In this document: positions 35,298 to 48,300 of the stretch, piece by piece
Layout: every line of letters begins with the position of its first letter
How positions within the stretch are numbered: position 1 is the first letter of the stretch
Assembly: GCA_021613335.1 (NCBI GenBank)
Contig: JAJTWR010000269.1
Location: 1,348,501 to 1,412,500, forward strand
Direction: 5' to 3'
DNA from: Whitmania pigra
Taxonomy: Eukaryota; Annelida; Clitellata; Hirudinida; Haemopidae
DNA: 64,000 nucleotides
The notes under the pieces: generated by a model
Database searches by the model: none
Told to the model about the DNA's origin: nothing
What the model saw: only the letters and a program-made list of their open reading frames with translations
Made by a program: the position numbers and the translations under genes

Positions 35298-36381
35298 AAC
35301 AAAAAAAAGATTCTGAATCTTAAATATGGTGAAATCATATTGAATTAATTAATTTTATTGTTTTTCATTAAATGTTCTTAATTATTAAGTTTTTATTAAT
35401 TTTATTTAATAAAGTTTATTGAAATTTTATTTCGTTTACATAATTAAATAGTGTTTTTTTTTCCGTGATTTTTTGTCTCCAAATTTTTTAGCTGAGACAT
35501 GTTTATGTTTTACTGGACAAGGACATAACACAGAAATCTGCTAAAAAAAGAACAATTCATAGACATCATGATTAATATTAGTAGTAAAGAATATCAAGAA
35601 TAGTTTAGTTTAGAATGGTTTAACACGCACAGTTATTTATAACTTCATTCTCAAAAGAGAGCTTTAAAAACGTCAATCGTAATAATTGTTAATTGTAAGG
35701 AATATGACTAATTAATTGTTATTTTGGCATACTTATTAATATTTCTACATTATGTATTAATTGCTTTTGTATGACAGAGTAAATGATGCTGCGTTTACAA
35801 AGCTGGCTCAGAGGTTAGCGAACGACGGCAAAAGCAAAAGTCGTTACGTGTCACGTACGCGACCCAGCTGCTTGCACCGCCATAAAGTGCCCCTTGGATG
35901 CAGCGCTATACAAATGGTTGAGTGACCCTAACTAGCAAATAATACACATATGCTCCTACTCATACTCAAAGAAATTCGAAGGAAAGTAATCCTGATAAAA
36001 GACACGTTGAAACTGTGTTCTTAAGAAAAGGCTTAACGTTTAATTGTTGGGTATGCACAAATCTGTTCTATCATTGAAGCATTGAACCAATGCTGATTTG
36101 TTATGCAATAAAATAACATAAATTATAATCATTAACGATATCAAGTAACATGTTATTTAACAAAAAATTAAGTTCTTAAAATTTTTAGATAAAGCAAGTA
36201 ACGACAGATTTTAATTCCTTGGGAAAATCAAGCAAGCAAACGCCTTAGAAAATGTTTTACTTCGCTGTTCATTGTTTAGCTGTGCGATGATTAACGAATA
36301 CTGTTTCACTAAGACGATACAATTATAGAACACTATAAGGTCTCAACTCAAGCACATTACCTCGCTTAATATTTTTCAAGA
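35298..36381. other. Intergenic with a SINE, upstream of RPTP-like B
   Basis: Contains the SINE copy at about 35790-35960 and probably the promoter of gene B. No other gene seen. Confidence 0.35.
35790..35960 (+). repeat. tRNA-derived SINE
   Basis: GGCTCAGAGGTTAGCG resembles a Pol III A box. Then GAACGACGGCAAAAGC and GTCGTTACGTGTC precede a B-box-like GTACGCGACCC and a CACCGCCATAAAG body. It aligns across most of its length with the reverse-oriented copy at 49.8-49.95 kb. Confidence 0.65.
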
Positions 36382-39300
36382 ATGAAAATTATTATATTCT
36401 GGAGTTGTTTGTTTGTTATTCAAAGTAAGTTTGTTCTTAAATTATGTCTACATAAATAATTAACAAATTATTAATTAACGCATGTTAAATATTTTTATTT
36501 TTGATGCCCATGTATGTTAAAATAAATTATTATCAGGCGATTGTTTGAAGATAAATCTTGCTTTAAAAAAGAGAGCATATCTTAGTTCTCTTTTTATGGA
36601 GAGTTACGCTAGATATGCAGTCGATGGGAATGTCAACGGGATGTCCTATGCGCACGCTAACAATCAGGATGATGAAGGTTGGTTTGTGGTAGACCTTGGC
36701 AGACCATACCAGGTTGAATACATTGTATTTTATCAGAGATTCAAATGCCTTAATTGCGGTTAGCATGAAAATATATGTTGCATTTAATAACATTATAATA
36801 TGGAAAAAAAATGTTTCACAGATAATAGAATGGATAAATTCATAGTTGGTCTTTCAAATAATTTTAATCCTCAAATAAATAAAACATTGAAACATGATTA
36901 TACACTTTGTGGTCAATACAAAGAATCATTAGTTCCTGATGCCAGGGTCGAATTGCAATGTCAGGACAAAGAATTATATTTTCGTTATGTTATAATTCAA
37001 CAAGATGTTGGAAAGAATTATCTTACCATTCCTGAAGTAGAGGTAATGGGTGAATGTGAGTTGATATCTAATAAATTGTTTCTTAGTTTCACACCCATTC
37101 ATGTTTAATATCCACCAAATTGTAATTGTTGTTTGTTAATTTAATTTTCAGATATTAATTATGTTGGCTGTTTCAAGAAATTGGTGAACAATAAATCAAT
37201 TGAATCAAACGTCAAACTTCTTGGAGAATGCCTTAATATTTGCGGGAACGAAAATTATATGTACGCAGCATTTCAAGCAAGTAATTTAAATTTTGCCATA
37301 TATTTTAACCATATATTTTAATATAAAATTAACTTCTTGATTAAAAGGAAAATAAATGTATTTGCGGAAATGAAACAAAGCATTATTCTCCTCTTTCTGA
37401 ATGCAATGTTTTGTGTCCAGGAGGTGTTGATTATTGTGGAAGTTCAAATTTCTTGTCTGTTTATGAGGGTATTCGTACTTTGATTCAGAATTTAAAAATA
37501 ATTTTTTATAATTATAATTATTTTTTTATTTTAGTTTTTCCATTAAAATATTTGAAAGGGTTAACCCGTAACTACATTGGCTGCTTTATTGATAAAAACA
37601 GCACCAGAGATTTAATAAATCAAAATAGCGATGCAAACATGACACAAGAAAAATGTCAAATCGACTGCGCACGACAAAATTATTTATTTTTTGGAGTTCA
37701 GGTTTTACGATTTAATTTGTGTCACCAGTTATTAATTAGTTAATAATTGGTATGTTATTATTAGTTTGGAAATCAATGTTTCTGTGGCAACAATTATGGA
37801 AAACATGGGAAAAGTAATGAGAATTCATGCAAGACGAAATGTCCCGGAAATGTATCTCAAATATGTGGGGGTGACAATGTAAACAGCATTTACTCTAGTG
37901 AGTTAGAAAAGATGTGTTTTTGAAAAAAGTTATAAAATCATTTTTAATTAACAGTACAAATTGAAAAAGGAGCTTCAAACTTCTTTAAAAACAACCACCA
38001 CTGCATTGCTGGGGCTGACTTAGATTTAAATGGAACTTGTGAAAACAAGCAATGTGAAGTGGATGGACTGGAGAGGATTGTACCATAAGAAGTTAGATTT
38101 TATTTTCTACAAAAGTAATGACATCTGGGCTTTGTTTTAAAGGTTCTAATTTCTTATGTTAATAATAAATACAAATTATTTATAAATTTAATTAAATAAA
38201 TTAAATCTTACATTAACAATTACTCATTTAATTAGATTGTTATGTTAACAATGGAGATTGTGGACAACATACATGTCAGGTTTTCAGTGGTAAGACGGGG
38301 GTTTTTTCTGAATGTATTTGCCAGGAAGGATTTGATAAGAGCTTCTGGTGGGACTACTGTCATGGTAGCATCATTATTCAGTTTTTGAGTTCACAAATAG
38401 AATGACACTTAACAGCAATTATTTCATTTTGTAAATGTTTTATATTACGAATTACGAATGCAATTGTAATAATGGTTCTTTGAAATATGATGCCTTTAAC
38501 TGCACAGGTTATGCTAGGTTTTTGTTTATAATCCAAAAATTAAAATTTGTTAGTTAGTTTGCTGCTTTTATTTCATGTAATTCATAACAATATGTTTTTG
38601 AAATCTAAAAATGTTAGGATGTTGATTTAATCTGATTAATTATCTTTTGCTTTTAATTTAATTGTTCAGTTGTCTCAAATGTGCTTAATCTATCAATGTA
38701 GTCACTTTTTTCTAGATATCGACGAATGTTCGAATGATAATCAATGCAACGCAACAACTACGCATTGTGAGAACACATTGGGTTCGTATAATTGTGCATG
38801 TAAGGAAGGATTCACTTTTCAAAGCCCTTTCGACTGTCATGGTAATTTATTGTGGCATTGTTAAAACAATGTGCTTGCATTATCGTACACACAAGTATCA
38901 CATTTGTTAATTTTAATTTAAGACCTTGATGAATGCCTGGAGATGTCGAATGCTTGCGACCCGACGACTTCAACTTGCATCAACACATTCGGATCTTACG
39001 AATGTCAGTGCATTGAAGGAGGATCAATAAATGATAATAAAAAGGGCACCTGTTCTAAAAATATTTCTGATCCTAAAACAAGTTGGAATTTTGGGCTTTC
39101 GGTACCACGTCCTAAATATAAATTAACAAATAGAGCCTTAAATAGTATTGAAATTAAAATAATAGTAAAAAAAATTGTCTTTAACAAACTATTAACGAAA
39201 ACTAAATAAATTTTTAAAAATGTGTTTGCTTATTTTGCTTAACTTCATACTAGCCAACTTGTTATCAAAATCAAATATTAAATATTAATAGTTTTGCAGT

Positions 39301-42300
39301 TTCATTGCTATGATATTTCATTATTCTTTGATGCAATGATTTTGGGTACGATAAATAATTAAATACAATTTTCAGATACTATAATAATTTCTGTTGTCTG
39401 CGCAATACTTTTTATGATGATACTTTTGGGAGTTATCCTGATTATTAAATGTCGGAAAAAATTACCTGAGAGGTTAATACTTAGCTTATTATAATAATAA
39501 GCTTCCACGCAATTCAAAATATATTTCAGATAACACATAAAATATTTTTTGCTATTAATTAATGATAAATTTTCATCAACTCATTAAATTATATCTAGGA
39601 TCACGATCCGCAAAAAACTACAAAGAAATCAAGGAATCATGACGCAGAGTCGGCATTTCGAAATAATTGTAAAATGTTTGCGATTCTACTAAACTCTTTT
39701 TGATGTATTTTTAGCTACTATTGAAATTGAGTCTGAAGCTGTTTCTATGGTTGATTTGAAAGAATATTACGAGCAAAATAAGATTCGATTGTTGAGTGAT
39801 TTCGAAGTGAGTAACTTCCCAGTGCATGAATGTATTTATACTTTAAAAACAATTTTATTTTGATTACAGATGGTTCCAAAAGTGGCAGATACACGTACAT
39901 CTTATGGAAACAATGTCAAACTGAAGCATAAAAATAAATACAGAAATATAATTCCGTGTGAGTTTTATTACTTTGATTGATAACAATCAAATAAAAGATT
40001 CAATGATACAATGGTGCGATCGCGCAGTCGATTACAATCGAGTTGTTCTGGAGAAATTGCCAAATGAAGACCTTTCGGATTACATCAATGCAAGTTTTAT
40101 ACCAGTAGGAATGATTTCATTATAATGTTTTAGTAATAAGTTCACGTTTAACGTGACTTTATTTACTTTTTAGAGTTTTCACAAAAACTTCCAATTTATA
40201 GCAGCTCAAGGTTACTGTGAAATACGGTGTCTTTCAAATAACTAATTAATTCATTTGTTTATTGAAGATTGTTTATTTTTTCAAAAGGTCCAATAAAGGA
40301 AACTGAGTATGACTTTTGGAGAATGGTTTTGGAATACAAAGTGGAAATTATTGTTATGTTAACAAACTGTGTAGAGAAAGGGAAGGTATGCCTTTAATAA
40401 ATTTGAAAATATTCAAATTATTTACTAAATAGTAAGATAAATTTATTATTTCTTAGATAAAATGTTTTCAATACTGGTCCGATAGTAATTCCAGAATTTT
40501 CAAAGATATAAAAGTAACTTTGAAGGACGTAAAAGTTTGGTCAACCCACGAGATTAGGAAATTTCTCATAACAAAGGCTGAGCGTCATTTTGCTATTTAA
40601 ATACAATTATAATGCAATTTTAACTTTTATAAAACCTTTTTAAAATCAAGTTATGATAGCGATAACATGCGTTTATATTTCATTAAATATTGCATTTGAA
40701 AAATACAAAAACTTTTACCTTTTCTTCTGAAGAGAGAATAAATTGATTCAATGAATTTGATTGGCGTGTTTGGCACTTACGCAAACATACGGCTCCTCGA
40801 AATTATTTTAAGCTTTGCGCGCTTGTGGAAGCATTCAAAAAATGTACCTTCTAAAAATGTCTTATTATTGCTTGCAGGATGGCATCACACTGGAAGTAAT
40901 TCACATGTTGTACAAAGATTGGCTCGATAACAAAATCCCAGAGAACGTTGGAAGCATTCTCAACTTCCAGCACATGATGAACTCATTAAGGAAACAGGAT
41001 TCGACGTCACCTATTGTGGTTCATTGCAGGTGATGAATTTAAATTAATAAGCCAAAGCTAATTTAAACTAAGATGTAATAGCAATAATTTTAAGTAATAA
41101 TAATTACATAAACGATTGTTAATTTTTGTAATATCCTTCAATTACATAACAAATCCGTACATCCAACAGTGCAGGGGTAGGTCGTACGGGCACCTTCCTA
41201 GCAATGGACCGCCTTTTCCACGAGGCACAACAAACAGGAATGGTGGACGTGTTCAAGTGCTTGAAATTTCTCAGATCACATCGCAATTACATGATCCAGA
41301 CAAAGGTAAACAATAACATTTTGGGGTAAATTATTGATTGGAAAATGTAAAATTCAGACGTGAAACATTTCCAGATTCAATTTATGTTTTGTTTCGATGC
41401 TTTAAATTTTTATCACGAATTGGGAGGAACGACATCGATTAAAGTCAGCAACGAATTAAATATTCAACATTTACTTTTGAAGCGAATTGAACAAGAATAT
41501 GAGGTTTGTACAAGGCAGTTTTAAAACGGTGGCTCAGAACAATATTTATTCGTTAAAATAAAATAATTTGACTTTAAACATTGATCGTAAAGATTTTTAA
41601 CTTTTTCTACATTTAATTTCAGTGGATATTGCGAAATATTTCGTCAAATAATCAAGGTAAAGCAAGCTTGTTATAACTTATAAGTGCCGTCAACAATAAT
41701 AACTTTAAATTTACAGATAGTGGAATAAAAAAATCAAAGAAATTTAATTTTCCGGTCTGTAGTTTTATTTAAGCACATATCGACGCAACAATCATTAATT
41801 TAAATTACATCATTTATTGCCAGGGCTGTGTTCGAAATTCCACCTACAAAATGCATATAGAAAGTGAAATATCTTGGCCGAATGTTGTTGAATGTTGTAC
41901 TAATGAAAAGAATGCAATAACAATACTGGTTGATGAACTCATTGACCAAGTAATATTTTGCTATAATTTGGGCAAATTATTTCTATGCAAACACTTAACA
42001 ATAATTTTCAGAAATTAAAAGAGTTCCCGTTTTATAGCAAAACTGGAAATCTCATTTCGACCGAGAAGTTCTCCCACTTTCAAATAAAACATATTGAAAT
42101 GACTGTGCCTGATGTTCTAAATCACGTCTATGCTAATTCGAATAACGTAGGAGTTGTGATTTTTAAATAATAATTATTTAATAATATTATATTATTTATT
42201 TATTTGATTAAAGTCCGCTGCGTAACTAAGATGACAATGTTTTTATATTAAAGCATTTGTTTATACATAGACGGACAAAGTTAACATCTTTGCTGTTTCT

Positions 42301-42893
42301 TCCAATACATTTGAACAACTAAGAGATCTGTGGCAGGCTGTTAAACAATTGCAGGGTCATCAGGGTCAAACCTTACTAGTTTACGCGGAGTTAGTTTTAT
42401 TCTTGTGAATTTTCAATAAAACAAAGATATAAAGTCGAAAATAAATTTATTCACAGTGACTTAAACAAAGCGGGTTTTGTTGTTTGTGCCTTAAACCTGC
42501 TTGAAATGATGGATGCTGTTGAGGAAATTGATATTTTTCAAGTCGTTTATCAATTGAAAAGTTCAATTCCTCACTTCATGGAGAATATCGTTAGTTCGGT
42601 TAATTTTAATTTTTTTAGGAATAAAACAACTTGACAAATTAAAAGAAAGAAAATTGGCACACATTTCAGTTTCAATTTCAGCATCAGTTTCGATATATGC
42701 GATGTACATTTTTGTAATTCAGATTTTGTTATTGTTTTTTTTTATAAAATGTTTTTTAAACATTTTTAATTTTTTAATTGCTACATAGTAATGATATTTG
42801 TTTTTAATATTTCAGGATCGATACCGTAGCTTGTATTTGTTTGCGGAAAATTATTTCAAACGCAATGAGAAATTAAATGCAAATTGTCAATAA
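36382..42893 (+). CDS. RPTP-like B: lectin/WSC/EGF receptor tyrosine phosphatase, frameshifted
   Basis: Exons: 36382-36424, 36537-36758, 36822-37055, 37152-37276, 37348-37468, 37535-37701, 37765-37897, 37955-38091, 38236-38364, 38716-38841, 38923-39081, 39376-39472, 39599-39675, 39715-39806, 39870-39957, 40028-40104, 40174-40210, 40288-40385, 40457-40576, 40878-41029, 41170-41305, 41375-41503, 41623-41656, 41717-41754, 41824-41949, 42012-42146, 42271-42389, 42457-42589, 42816-42893. Order: signal peptide, fucolectin/F5-8C-like domain, two WSC, Cys-rich, two EGF_CA, membrane span (IIISVVCAILFMMILLGVIL), PTP D1 ([16 protein letters not shown] loop, [10 protein letters not shown]) and inactive D2. 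One base is missing near 38059 relative to C and D, giving a stop at 38086-38088. The EGF_CA exon expected near 38.45 kb is half deleted. Other frames remain clean, so the damage is recent or an assembly error. Introns after 37276 and 40576 look GC-AG. Confidence 0.75.
38459..38508 (+). pseudogene. Half EGF_CA exon relic in RPTP-like B
   Basis: Reads YECNCNNGSL...FNCTG and ends in a good donor (GGTTATG). It corresponds to the second half of the EGF_CA exon at 56847-56975 in gene D. The first half, with the DINEC calcium motif and the acceptor, is absent, so the exon is presumably skipped. Confidence 0.55.
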
Positions 42894-43423
42894 TTGGAGA
42901 ACCCAAAAACCACGATGGAAAAAAAAATAACTGAAATAAAATAATTTTTAAAAAAATTGCAGAAATGAAAGATCACTTAAATTTTTTAAATTGCGCATTT
43001 CTCAAAAGCAATAAACCCCTCATCTTAGTCATCCTTGCCCGCATTAGTCTGCTTTTGAAGAACTTTCTCCCCATCACTTGCGAACGTATTTTCTGGAGGA
43101 CCCTTTATCTTGAACAATGACGATATGCAGAATTGGTAAAATATGTCGTACGATTTATAAGCTGCGCTTCATGATTTGCAAGGAGAAAACTCTATTTATT
43201 TAGAGAACTCTAGTTATTAACTACTAACTTAAGTAAGCCATAATCAGACATTTACGAACTCAAACAATTATAATCGAAAGTGCAAGATTGTAGTAAAGAG
43301 ATGATGAAGCATTTAACTTTGTTTTAGGTTTTAATATTTATTAAACATTTCAAAAGATATTTAAAAACGTGAAAACTAGATTAATGTAAGTTGCCGAATT
43401 GTTAGCAGAAAGGTACAAACATC
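42894..43423. other. 3' flank of RPTP-like B
   Basis: GAAATAAAATAAT at about 42929-42941 is a candidate polyadenylation signal for gene B. No other feature seen. Confidence 0.4.
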
Positions 43424-43702
43424 TTAGCATTTTAAGCCTGGTGATCTGTAAATTCCCAAGTCCTTGATGAGAGACCTGCGAAAATTGATGACTGGATCAT
43501 CATCATCGAGGTCGTTGTCGTTGAACAACGAAAGCTTCGTCGTCGTTTTCGTCGCATTTGACCTTTGAACTTCGTCCTCGAAGTATTTGTACTGGCAGAG
43601 ATTGTTGTCGTCTGGCCATCTGATTCTGAGCTTTTTCGGAGATGAGGCACCCATCCTTTTAAGAGCTGGTTTCAGAGGGGAATAAGTGCACTTTTGTGAC
43701 AT
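43424..43702 (-). CDS. Small PP1-binding-motif (PNUTS-like) protein
   Basis: A 92-residue single-exon ORF from ATG 43700-43702 to TAA 43424-43426. The middle reads PLKPALKRMG, SSPKKLRIRWPDDNNL and YKYFEDE. The RIRW core fits the RVxF docking motif for protein phosphatase 1, and the context W-P-[DE]-x-x-x-L-x-x-[YF]-x-[YF]-F resembles that around the PP1 site in PNUTS (PPP1R10). The tail is acidic (NDNDLDDDDP), then basic. It is intronless and lies between two phosphatase receptors. It could be a retrocopy fragment or a genuine small PP1 regulator. The motif is visible; the function is inferred. Confidence 0.55.
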   Translation of the reverse strand: MSQKCTYSPLKPALKRMGASSPKKLRIRWPDDNNLCQYKYFEDEVQRSNATKTTTKLSLFNDNDLDDDDPVINFRRSLIKDLGIYRSPGLKC

Positions 43703-45388
43703 TGCGAGCGTTGTGTATGACAATTGTTCAACACTTTGGGTAATTATCAGCTTATTTTAGATTTTTTTTATTTGATTATAGTCCGTTGCATAACTGAGAT
43801 GATTTGGAAAACCTACACAGCTTATTTTACATCACTTGCGACTTATATGCGGTTATGAGCTCCTGGGAAAAGATTCTGAATATAATGGTTATTTTAATTT
43901 GTTATTTTTTTTTGTTTTTTTTTATTATTGGTTATTTATAAATATTTAAATATTACTTGTTCATAATTACTATTTTTTTACTTTTTCGAAACATTGAACA
44001 ATATTTATATGTAATATTTAACCTAGAATAATGATGGGCACAAAAGTGGAACGGTGAGACATCTATATGTTGTTTAAACACTTAGCATGAAATTTAAAAA
44101 AAATGTCTTGTATGGAATTGGAACTTTTCCTTTAAGTTCCATAAAGATGATTAAGCCCTTTGGCCATTTGTAAAAGTTCCTTGAAAAAACTATAATCGAA
44201 GATGCTTGTAACGAGTAATTAAAGTAACATTTTGAGCAAAAAATGAGGTTTGTCTCAGAAAGAATTAAAAAGAACGGCGATTATCATTAACTTTGTAGTA
44301 TTGGATGATATAATGTTAGTTCAATTGGCTGAGATTATTTAACGTCGGCTAAGAACTGATTATCTCTTGGTTCTGTTAAATTAATTTCTAAACCGTTATC
44401 TGTTATCTGTTTGTTTTGTTAAACTAATCTATATACCATGTTATTATAATACCACACAAGTATACATAAAAATACTTGAAGTTTTAAAGTATGTTTCAAA
44501 GTTTAAAATCAAAAGAAGTTTAAAACTAATTTTCTAGAAATATTTTCAAATTCATAAAACTGAATTTCTTGAAAGACTTGTATCGCCTGCCATCCAATGT
44601 TCTCAGACGTGTGAGTAGTAATGCAATTTTTGGAACAAGGAATTATCACAACCAGGAATTCCAGAAATGTGAATGTATACTAGACAAATAGCTTCTAGCA
44701 ATAGCAACTAGACCAATAGCTTAACGACAATTGGAGGAATGCCTGGAGAGCAATGATTACGTGGATTAGTTCGTAACCTGCCATATGCATCCATCCTAGG
44801 TTTTGCAGCGTTATCGAATTTACAGTGATGCTTTAAAATTTGTAAATACATTAAATTCAGAACTACAATTATTCAGTTTCTGATTTAGGCATGGGTTGGA
44901 TGTGTAACAGTGCATGGGCATTCACAAACCAAAACAAAACAGCTGAAAAACAGATTTTTATAGTCTCAAATATCCGTCAAAACAGCACCATCAAAACATA
45001 AAACTCATTTCATTTAATCAAATTTTAAATAAGTTATCGGTTAATGTCTTCAACTCATATAAATATTTTTTTTATAAAGATACATTGACGGGAATGTTTT
45101 GACGGGGCTATTTTGTCGCTGGGCTATTTTGACGGGTCACCCTGGGGCACAATCTGACAGAATGCCCTTTAAATAATGAGTTAAGTCAAGTCAAGCATCG
45201 ATAGTATATTTTAATGCAAATTAAAACATTCAAAACAGTTTCACATCTTGCAAACTAATTCGAGTGCGCTACATGCTGGATCGTATATAAACAAAGCATT
45301 TAGCTCAATGATTAAGTTAAGGATATAAATTTGAATTTTTTTAACAATATATTTGTTAATATAATAAGCTTTATTATAGCATTAACAA
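43703..45388. other. Intergenic between RPTP-like B and C
   Basis: AT-rich sequence. A tandem-like GACGGG/CTATTTTG stretch at about 45089-45143 is the only structure noticed. It should hold the promoter of gene C. Confidence 0.3.
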
Positions 45389-48300
45389 ATGATTATACAA
45401 ATAATTATATGGATTTTCTGGCTCAATGTCCAAAGTAAATAATATTTGTATTTATGTTACTTTTCAAATTTAAGTACAATTATTTTTATTTATTCAAAAT
45501 GCAATCTGGGCCACACGAAAACATGAATAACAAAGCAAAACAAATTTAGAATACATTAAATATTTTCTCATGAATTTGCGCTATTTTTACTTTTTAATGA
45601 ATGCCAAATTTGCAGTAGATGGAAACAAACAAAGAAACTTCTTCGCGCTTGCTGATAATTTGAATAAAAATGGCTGGTTTGTAGTAGATCTTGAAAGACC
45701 TTATCAGATTGAAAACATCGTATTTTACCAGAGATCTTATTGTCCTAACTGCAGTAAGTCTGCTTATTGAATATAAACTTTAATAAAATCGTTAAATAAT
45801 AAAACTCATTAACAGAAAGCCACATGGCTAACTTTAAAGTTGGTCTTTCAAACAATTTTGATCCACAAATAAATAAAACATTGAAACGTGATTACAAACT
45901 TTGTGCTCAATATATTGGATCATTGAGTTCTGGTGCCAGGGTTGTATTTCGATGTCAGGATAAAAACACATATTCTCGTTTTGTGATAATTCAACAAGAT
46001 ATTGGAAAGAGCTATCTTACCATATCTAAACTTGAAGTTATGGGTGAATGTGAGTATGAATATTGGAGTTTAAGGAAACATTGATTTTTGTTTTTGCTTT
46101 CTTTTATAAATGGAAAAATGTTTTTCTATGCATTGTCGTATATTGACATTCTAAAGAGGCTGTTTTAATTTCAAGATATTAATTATTTGGGTTGTTTCGA
46201 TACATTAATGAACAACGTAAGACGCTATTCAAAAGGACTCAAAGATTGCATCACATTGTGCCAAAATATGAATTATTTGCTCGCGGCTATTCAGGTTTGA
46301 TAAATTGTAAAAACTATTTAAATGCTATTTTAATGAGTCGTATTTCCAACACAAAAGAATCAAAAGTGTATTTGTGGAAATAAAACAAAACACTCTGTAC
46401 CTCTTTCTGAATGCGATGTTATGTGCCCTGGGGATGTTGATTATTGTGGAAGTCTAAACAGGGTGTCTGTTTATGAAGGTAATTATTAAAATAGTGTAAT
46501 AAAATGACACTAAAATCTAATTATTTATTCATGTTGCAGTGATTCCAAAAATATCGAAGGAATTAAAAAGAGAATACATTGGATGCTTTGTTGACAGTGA
46601 AGTCAGAGATCTGGCTATTGCAACTAGTGATACAGAGTTTATGACTATAGAGAAATGCCAGAACCTTTGTGCAAGATATTCTTTTTTTGGAGTTCAGGTA
46701 ACATCTCCGATTCGATTTTAATTTTGATTAGAATTTTGGTTTAAATTAGAATTTTTACTTTAGACTTAAGTTTTCTTTCTTTAACAGTATTCCTCTTATT
46801 GCTTCTGCTGCAACAATTATGGGAGATATGGCATTGACGAAAATTCATGTGTGATGAAATGCTCAGGAAATCATAATCAAATATGCGGAGGCGCCTATAG
46901 AAACAGTGTTTATGCTGGCGAGTTTATAAATAAATAATGTAAGAAGTGACACAATTAAGTAAGGATTTCAAATTAATTTTTAGTTTACCCAGAACAGCGA
47001 CCTTCAAGTTTCTTTAGAAAAACACACCACTGCAAGAATGGAGCTGACCTGGATTTGGATGGAATTTGTGGAAACAAGCAATGTGAAGATGGATGGACTG
47101 GAGAGGATTGTACCATGAGAGGTATTAAATAATAATCTTAATAATAATAATTTTCTTCTTTAAAAACCTATTAATGTTTCTTTATTAATTGGTAAGTCAA
47201 GCACTATTTTGAACCTCAAATATTTGATGGAATTTTTTCTTTTACAGTTTTATGTAAGTTTTATATATTTAAAAAATAAAAAAAATATTTACTTTATGTG
47301 ATCAGAATTAAACTAAATATTGTATTAAATAATGATTTTACAATAATAATAAAAAAATTACATCGCATTATTTAATCAAAATATTCAATCAAATCTGCTT
47401 TTACGTTCATTTAAAGTTATTTTAACGTTTAGATTGTTTAGTTAACAACGGAGATTGTGGAGTTCACAAATGTTTGAGTATTAGTGGAAGTGCAGGAATA
47501 TTATCTGAATGCATTTGCAAGGAAGGATTTGTTAAAAGATTCTGGTGGGACTATTGCAGTGGTAGGTTGGGAAGAAACAAACTATTTGCTTGCTTTAAAA
47601 TTACTTGAACTACTTACTAAACGCAGACATTAATGAATGTGAAGAAGAAGCTCACAAGTGCAACACAACAATTTCAACCTGCATCAACAAAGAAGGAAGC
47701 TATGAATGCAAGTGCTTCACTGGTCTTCAGATCTTCGATGTCTTTAAGTGCAAAGGTTTTTTTTAAATGTTGTTTGGTAATGTTAAATTTGTTAATGCCA
47801 TTTCATTTAAACTTTGTGATTTAAAAAAAAATAATCTCTCTATTTTAAAAAGTGCACTTTTGTATTTTGGTATCGTATTGTATTATAAGTATATACTGGG
47901 ATCTTTTAATTGAAAATTTATCTGATTAATTTGCTGAGAAACCATCCACTTTAAGCTGGCTTGTCGTACTAATTGATAGCGGGGGTGACATTTGTTATGC
48001 AGCAACTTTGTTAAGGTTCTTTGTGACCGTGAGTAATAATTCAACTGTCTTTTTTCTCTTTCAGAATTCTTTTTCTGAATTGCCTTAAAATATTGTCCTT
48101 CTTAGTTTTGACATCTTAACTTATTAAGCCCTGAACCAATGAATAATTCTCTAGATAATAACAATAATTTGTTGTAGATATCGACGAATGTAAACATAAT
48201 GAATGCAACAAAACAACTATGAATTGTCACAATACATTTGGATCATATATTTGTAAATGCAAAGAAGGATTCAGAGATGAAAATCCAAAACATTGCAGAG

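Noticed and set aside
43432..43650. Second minus-strand frame overlapping the PP1-motif ORF
   Set aside because: Low-complexity Arg/Ser/Thr frame offset from the ORF with the recognisable motif.
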